From positions 2,852,001 to 2,916,000 of the forward strand of contig JAHLMK010000002.1 in the NCBI GenBank assembly GCA_019915135.1: a stretch of 64,000 nt of DNA, in the 5' to 3' direction. The position numbers and the translations under genes are program-made. The DNA is from Strobilurus pachycystidiatus. Its lineage: Eukaryota; Basidiomycota; Agaricomycetes; Agaricales; Physalacriaceae. The notes below the pieces were generated by a model. It had not been told where the DNA came from. It ran no database searches and saw nothing but the letters and a program-made list of their open reading frames with translations. Positions 58,995 to 64,000 of the stretch are shown here, piece after piece (the first letter of the stretch is position 1; each line of letters starts with the position of its first letter).

Positions 58995-59693
58995 ATGGTC
59001 CTCACGTTATACGACACGCCGAGTCAAGTCCCTTCCAACCGCCGCGCTCGGGCACCCCCTCCTCCGAACCTCCGCTACTCCCCTAGCATCTACTCCGAAG
59101 CATCCGCGTCCAACCTGCGGATCGTCCACGCCGCCGCTGGCTTCATCCTCCGGCACGCACCCAGCGCCGACCTCTATCTCCGCCTCCACGGGGAAGGCCT
59201 CACTGATGCGGACATGAAGACGCTTGACGATCTCCTCGGTGCCGCTGACCTGATGCGCGCGCGGAAACGCGTAGCACGCGAGCGTGGGTACAGCGAGTAC
59301 GATACCTTCGAGGCGGAGAATGTTGTCCAGCGGGTCACCGAGGCCGTAACGGGGACCGCCTGGAAACCTGCCTACGGGCGGTTGAAGAACGGGCCCCTCC
59401 TCCGCCAGCGCGCGGCCGAGAGGCACTCGCTACACATGCAGCTACTCGGACTGTTTGACTTCATCCCGACATCAGGCGTCTTCCTGTATTCCGCGAGGCA
59501 TGGTGAAGTGCACTACCACACCCGCGGCCGGAACGGTGCCCCCGACGCGAGCGAGGGTGTGGACGCTCTGGAGATAGCTGATTACGGCGGCACAGAGGAA
59601 GACATGGTTAACATCGCCAGCGCGATGGCCCAATTTACCGAAGAAGAGGGCGCACTAGAGGAAACCTGCGTCCATGACATGACGTCCGGTTGA
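58995..59693 (+). CDS. Cassette gene 1: uncharacterised protein
   Basis: 232 residues, single exon, from ATG 58995, the first ATG after a TATA-like box. The open frame extends upstream through the 80-bp repeats, but I consider that non-coding. Pro-rich N-terminus (SNRRARAPPPPNLRYSPSIY), then helical sequence (RIVHAAAGFILRHAPSADLY, ADLMRARKRVARERGYSEYD) and FDFIPTSGVFLYSARHGEVH. Acidic C-terminus. No family recognised. GC-rich with codon use like the following three genes and unlike the rest of the window. Confidence 0.6.
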   Translation: MVLTLYDTPSQVPSNRRARAPPPPNLRYSPSIYSEASASNLRIVHAAAGFILRHAPSADLYLRLHGEGLTDADMKTLDDLLGAADLMRARKRVARERGYSEYDTFEAENVVQRVTEAVTGTAWKPAYGRLKNGPLLRQRAAERHSLHMQLLGLFDFIPTSGVFLYSARHGEVHYHTRGRNGAPDASEGVDALEIADYGGTEEDMVNIASAMAQFTEEEGALEETCVHDMTSG

Positions 59694-59887
59694 TCCGGGA
59701 GGAGCAAGTGGAAAAGGAGGGTCCGGGGAACGGGAAGAGCTTCCTAGGAACCTGTAGCCAGTAGTACACGCATGGCGAATGATAGAGAGATTGCGCGGAC
59801 GGGAAGAGCTCCCGCAACGCATCGGTACCCATGACCAATTTCGTGCTATCGCAGTCCCCATCTCGGCCATCGATAACAGCCGCGGCC

Positions 59888-59894
59888 TATAAAA
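59888..59894 (+). promoter_or_regulatory. TATA box of cassette gene 2
   Basis: TATAAAA exactly 40 bp before ATG 59928. Gene 1 has GATAAAA at the same distance from its ATG. Confidence 0.6.
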
Positions 59895-59927
59895 CAAGGA
59901 ATCCTTCCTCGCAAACAACCTATCGCG

Positions 59928-60895
59928 ATGTCCGACCCCAATGCGTACCAAACACTGCTCGCCGCTGCCCAGGCCGAGTTGGACCTCATCCTGAGCACTG
60001 CAGGCACACCTGGCGACACGGGTAGCCCGCCTGTGGACCACATCAACCCCGCCCATGCCACCTTCTACTTCCCCAGCGATCCCTTATTCGAAGCCCGCCG
60101 GGACCTGTTCCCGCTTCCCCAGGAAGGGGTCGAATACGGCACTCCCGGCTGGGGGCGCATGACTTCCGCCGCGTCCACCCTCAACTTGACGAAGATGGCG
60201 GAGACACTTCTACTCCTAAGGACCGCCATTGGCGCCTTCAACTATTCTCACTCCCGCGAGACCATCCCCACCCCTCCCACGGAGACGTCTATCTCCCAGC
60301 TCCTCGTCATCCTCGACCTCGGTAGCGTATACCATGCCAAAGCGATGAAAGCTGCGCAGTCGGGGTGGTGCGTCCCCGACACCACCGCGTTTTACGCGAC
60401 CATGGCGAGCTTCCTAAACCACGTCACTGCTCCAGGTGGCTACCGGGGAACATACGCGCGCGTCCCGCGGCATGGCAGCCGGCTCGCGCATTTAGCAGCT
60501 GCGCGGGCTGACAAGGATGCCACCATCGCCGCTGTGAAGAGGCAGCAATCCCTAGTGATTAATGCCGAACGGCGCCGCGCCCGCGGGGAAGACGTTCCTC
60601 CTCGCCCCCTCACACCTCGTGAGCCTCAACCTGCCCTCCTTTCCTCTCTTGTCACCCTAACCCCCCCCCCCCCCCCCCTTCTGCTGCATACTTGGCAGCT
60701 CCAGCACTCGAGAACGCGTGTGACTTCTGCGCAAGCGCCAACCACCATAGCGAATGCCTCCATCGCGACGCCACCTTCAATATCGCGCAGTACGCCTCCG
60801 GGCTCGCCAACCAGGACGCCGGGTGGCAGGATCGAGAAAGTGATGCGGACTGGGGCGTATATGAGACGTTGGATGGGTACTCAGGGTCCGGGTAG
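59928..60895 (+). CDS. Cassette gene 2: gag-like protein with zinc-knuckle-type motif
   Basis: 295 residues from exons 59928-60618 and 60699-60895 (888 nt, in frame). The intron (80 nt) has a GTGAGC donor, a CTAAC branch site, an unbroken run of 18 C and a GGCAG acceptor. Without splicing the frame runs into Pro-rich nonsense. With it the C-terminus reads PALENACDFCASANHHSECL, a CX2CX4HX3C pattern close to the retroviral CCHC knuckle (CX2CX4HX4C). The N-terminal part is helical (NAYQTLLAAAQAELDLIL, LTKMAETLLLLRTAIGAF) with a Lys/Arg stretch. The layout recalls a gag protein, but no capsid homology is visible to me. Confidence 0.6.
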
Positions 60896-61179
60896 TCAAG
60901 TCAGAGGCGCGCGCCACACTATAATACCACCCGCCCCGTAGACCTAAAGAAAGAAAAACAATGTTCCCTCGCCCATATCCCACTTCCATGCCGCCGCACA
61001 CCAATTGTGGAGCCATCGAGCGCCGGCTCCCAGCTCGGGCACGAAAGTTACTTCGAAAGTTTAATCGGCAGATCGCAGATCCATGACTCATGAAAGAGTA
61101 AGGAACGCCGGGCAGAAGCCCGGGGAGGGGCGTGAAATGGAAAATTTTCTCTTCAAGTTCTCTCTCTCCCTCCAACATC
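60896..61179. other. Spacer between cassette genes 2 and 3
   Basis: 284 bp. No clear TATA box. A pyrimidine-rich leader (TCTCTCTCCCTCC) directly precedes ATG 61180. Confidence 0.45.
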
Positions 61180-63462
61180 ATGCTCGCCGACTCCGACCCA
61201 CCGCCGGACGCTGTCGAGATTCCCGAGCCATCGGAGGAGGACATCCAGACCACGCGATCTATCCTGCTCTCAAAGTGCGGCAAATACCAACACGCGCTGG
61301 AAGGCCTTAGCGGGCGCGCAGGGGATGGGACAGCGGCCACGCTAGAGACTGCGAAGAGTTTCCTAACCACGTTAGTGAGGTGGTCGGTGAGTCTCCCCCC
61401 TCGCCTCTGTATCTTGGTTCGTACACAAGCGTCCTTCTGACTCACTTCTTCTTTTTGCGCAGGGGAAATATGTCGACAAGATGGTCCACCAGGCGGGCGC
61501 CCCAGCGGATCCGGAGTCCGTCAACAAACGACGCGGAGTAGCCTTGCGTCGCGTCGCGCTGGTGGGCCAGCAAATCCTCCCCCCCATGCTAGCGGACTTC
61601 TTCGATGCGAGCTGGTTCGGACTCTGCGGTCAATTCTTCCAGGCCGAACTGAACGCCGCGAGCTCGAAACACGCCTTGGATGTGGACATGTTTTGGGAAG
61701 GGGAAGACGACGATGACGAAGACGCCGAAGGCGGTTCCCGCGCGGATGCGCACCCCATTGCAGTCAAAACCGAGCCCGAAGACACCTCGCTGGACGTCGC
61801 GTCCGCCGCCGAGCACGCTCATTCCTCCAGTTCCTCCCCCCCCAGCCCGGCTGGCCTTCCCCAGTCCATTCCTGCTTCAGCCAAAGAACCAGCATCGTCC
61901 GCGACTCCACGGCCCAGGCCCATTCCTCTGGGGAAGCCTCCCGCCCGACCCACACCCAATGTACCAACCGTTGCACCTTCAAACATCTCGGTCCACTCTC
62001 CCGGGCCCGATCCTGCCCCCCACAACTTCTCTCAAAGCCCTGGTCTCCAAAGGATGGGGTCTGAGACTCCCACCGCGGTAGGGAACCGCCTCGTCCCACT
62101 TCGCCCTGAACTGACTTACGCGGAATGGAAGGAGGTTTCCAAGAGCGCCCCCCCCGCACTTCGCCGTAGGCACCGACCCTGCCGAAACTGGAACCTCCCT
62201 CCTCGACACCGGCCCAGGGAACGATTCCCACAACCGCGAGTACATAGGTACCCCCCGTCCAATCTCCGCCACTGAAAAAGGGAAGGAGCGCGAACTACCA
62301 ACCGCCGCATTTCCCGAAGACCGCGAAACCGGCGACGATGACGAAGTGAAACCCAAATCCCACCGCCGGCGAGGGCCGAAGGACTCTCACGGCAAGTCTC
62401 ATCTCTCCACCCTCCTCCGCTCCCCCACACTCATCCCCCCCCCCTTCCCCCCCCCAGGTACGTGGTCCGACGAGAAACTCCTCGGAGCCGGTGTAGACGT
62501 GAATGACGCCGAGCGGGGCAATGAGGCTACCGCCCTCGCCGCTTACGACCTGGGTCTGCTACAGGTGATCCCGTTTCTCGTTCCCCTCTCTAACCTCCCT
62601 CCTGACCGTTCACCAGCTCGCGAGCCCGGCGTGCAAAGCGTGCGGGAACACCCGCAGCGCCAAAGGAAAACCCCGGCTATGCCTTCTACCTGCTGATCCG
62701 CGACGAGCGATTGGCTGCTTTTACTGCCGCCACCAACGTTCCCGGTGTTCTTTCATGGGCCCAAAGGCGACCACAAAAACCGCCAAGTCGGCGACCAAAT
62801 CCGGTACCGCGCCCTTCAAACCCGCGGGCCACCCTTCTCACAAAGCCACCCCTCATCTCTCTTCAACCGCGGAATCCTCCACCGTCCCCCGCACCCGTCT
62901 CCAATCCAGCGCCATTCCCGACGCCCGCTTCAAACAAGGTCAAGCTGAACTTGACATGATCGTTGGGGCCCGTATAGCTGAAAACGAGTGGTCCGGCGAT
63001 CTCTTCCTAGATCTGGGCTCCCCCCATCTCGCCGCGCACCTTTCCACCCTCCTTCGCGCTTACGACATGGAAATTTGCCACCTGCATAGCGTCGACCGGC
63101 AGATCGCCGCGCTGCAAGATGAGCGCTCATCGCTCGCCGACCACCTCACATTGCTGGTCGATCGGGTCCACACCATCCTCTCGCAACTGGAAACCTTGGA
63201 GGGCGAAAGCCGGGACCAGGATGCTTCCGCGAGCGACGAGAGCGACGAGGAGGACCGCGAAGACCAGGCTAAACCCATCAAGAAAACTCGCGGCAAGGGG
63301 AACCGGAAGGAACCCGACAGCGAAGTGGAAGTCATCGAAAGTCCCGGCCCTTCAGTTCCGCGAAAACGCTCGCGTGTTGTTGAGAAGGAAGTGGAGGGAG
63401 AGAGCGGGGACGACAGCAGCGTTGAAGAGGTCCCGCCTAAAAGCAAGAAACTCCGCGTGTAG
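61180..63462 (+). CDS. Cassette gene 3: zinc-cluster coiled-coil protein (one frame break)
   Basis: Exons 61180-61386, 61463-62391, 62458-62564 and 62617-63462. The sum is 2089 nt, one more than a whole frame. Deleting one C from the run of eight at about 62148-62155 restores a single frame of 695 residues (SKSAPP-HFAVGTDPAETG). Intron 2 uses a GC donor (GGCAAGT). The N-terminus is helical (TTRSILLSKCGKYQHALEGL), then acidic (EGEDDDDEDAEGG) and Pro/Ser-rich. Exon 4 opens with a Cys cluster (ACKACGNTRSAKGKPRLC, then GCFYCRHQRSRCSF), a coiled coil (ICHLHSVDRQIAALQDERSS), then acidic and basic tails (PPKSKKLRV). Probably a nuclear DNA- or RNA-binding protein. Whether the extra C is real or an assembly error is unknown. 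Confidence 0.6.
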
Positions 63463-63688
63463 GTACATCCCCCCCCCCCTTTTTCTTGTAGAGTACATCC
63501 TCCCCTGTAACACTTGTGCGCATGTCCAAAAAAAAAACAAACTTTTTCTTGATCCACCCTCCGGCCGAGTGAAAAGACGGGACGCCTGGGCCGACTTATG
63601 TCACCCGGCCACGTTCCCAACCGTATATAAGAAGGGAAGGAGACGGGGAGTCGCACTCTTGCCTTTCTCCTCCCCCCCCAAAACTTGA
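63463..63688 (+). promoter_or_regulatory. Spacer with TATA box before cassette gene 4
   Basis: TATATAA at 63624-63630, 59 bp before the ATG at 63689, followed by a pyrimidine-rich leader (CTTTCTCCTCCCCCC). Runs of C and A make the spacer low in complexity. Confidence 0.5.
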
Positions 63689-64000
63689 ATGCAAAACCCC
63701 GAGACCAATCCCGTCATACGCCACCAGCGTGACGGCTATCTATGGGATAGATACGACACCAGCGCCGCGTGGGCCACCCGTACCATGGAGTACGCGGGCT
63801 TGGACCCCATGAGTCCACGGAACGAGACCTGGGAACGCCGGGTCGAGATCGGGCTCAAGCAAGGCATCCTATTCGTGCGCTCTATCCCACAGCCGCGCTC
63901 ACGCCTGACATCATGCCCAGAACCGGGAACCCAAATGCGCCGGTTGCGAGGGAACCGCCCACCAATGTCTTACGCCAATAGTCCCCGACAGCATCCCACT
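63689..64000 (+). CDS. Cassette gene 4: partial uncharacterised protein
   Basis: Starts MQNPETNPVIRHQRDGYLWD and stays open for 104 codons to the window edge. It contains TRTMEYAGLDPMSPRNETWE and IGLKQGILFVRSIPQPRS. An intron after LFVRS is possible because another frame is also open there. No family recognised. The same strand, spacing and promoter style as genes 1-3 make it part of the cassette. Confidence 0.5.
   Translation, partial: MQNPETNPVIRHQRDGYLWDRYDTSAAWATRTMEYAGLDPMSPRNETWERRVEIGLKQGILFVRSIPQPRSRLTSCPEPGTQMRRLRGNRPPMSYANSPRQHPT

Noticed and set aside
60941..60941. Unspliced 337-codon version of cassette gene 2 ending at 60941
   Set aside because: Requires reading the C18 tract as Pro. 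The spliced form has consensus signals and a zinc-knuckle-like motif.
1..64000. CRISPR arrays, bacterial operons or prophage
   Set aside because: No regularly spaced short repeats. Introns throughout show a eukaryotic fungal genome.

Overview
The window is nuclear DNA of a filamentous basidiomycete, most likely a wood- or litter-decay Agaricomycete (polypore-like). Evidence: genes are broken by short introns (about 45-60 nt, GT-AG, CTNAC-type branch sites), and the content is typical of that group: DUF6534 membrane protein, DUF6699 protein, cytochrome P450, AA9 lytic polysaccharide monooxygenase, cytochrome b561-DOMON protein, secreted fungalysins and a great many F-box-like proteins. I placed introns by eye. 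Where exon lengths were summed they gave an intact frame, and this is stated in the entry.

Layout. 0-11 kb: F-box/LRR gene, Ser/Thr-rich membrane protein, DUF6534 protein, P450 and NmrA-like protein. 12-36 kb: an F-box-rich stretch holding one decayed F-box gene, a tandem pair of ~890-residue F-box proteins with an unusual N-terminal half (21.5-24.3 and 26.5-29.4 kb), and two members of a short F-box-like family. Between these lie a DUF6699 protein, a metallo-beta-lactamase hydrolase, a b561-DOMON protein and an API5-like protein. 36-52 kb: a third short F-box-like protein, an AA9 LPMO, an intact fungalysin, two orphan genes, a tRNA-Ala, two more F-box-like genes and a pirin. 52-58 kb: a second intact fungalysin and a third that has lost its 5' part.

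58.2-64 kb: base composition and style change abruptly. The fungalysin remnant stops at 58174 and gives way to CGCG-rich DNA with an 80-bp tandem repeat. This is followed by at least four closely packed same-strand genes, three with a clear TATA-like box. Two encode Cys/His zinc-binding motifs, and none belongs to a family I can name. This is the best candidate for an undescribed system, probably part of a large mobile or repetitive element running past the right edge.

Functional themes are secreted plant-polymer and protein degradation (AA9, fungalysins, possible redox partner b561-DOMON), small-molecule metabolism (P450, NmrA, MBL hydrolase, pirin) and an expanded, partly decaying set of ubiquitin-ligase adaptors (ten F-box-like loci in 64 kb).
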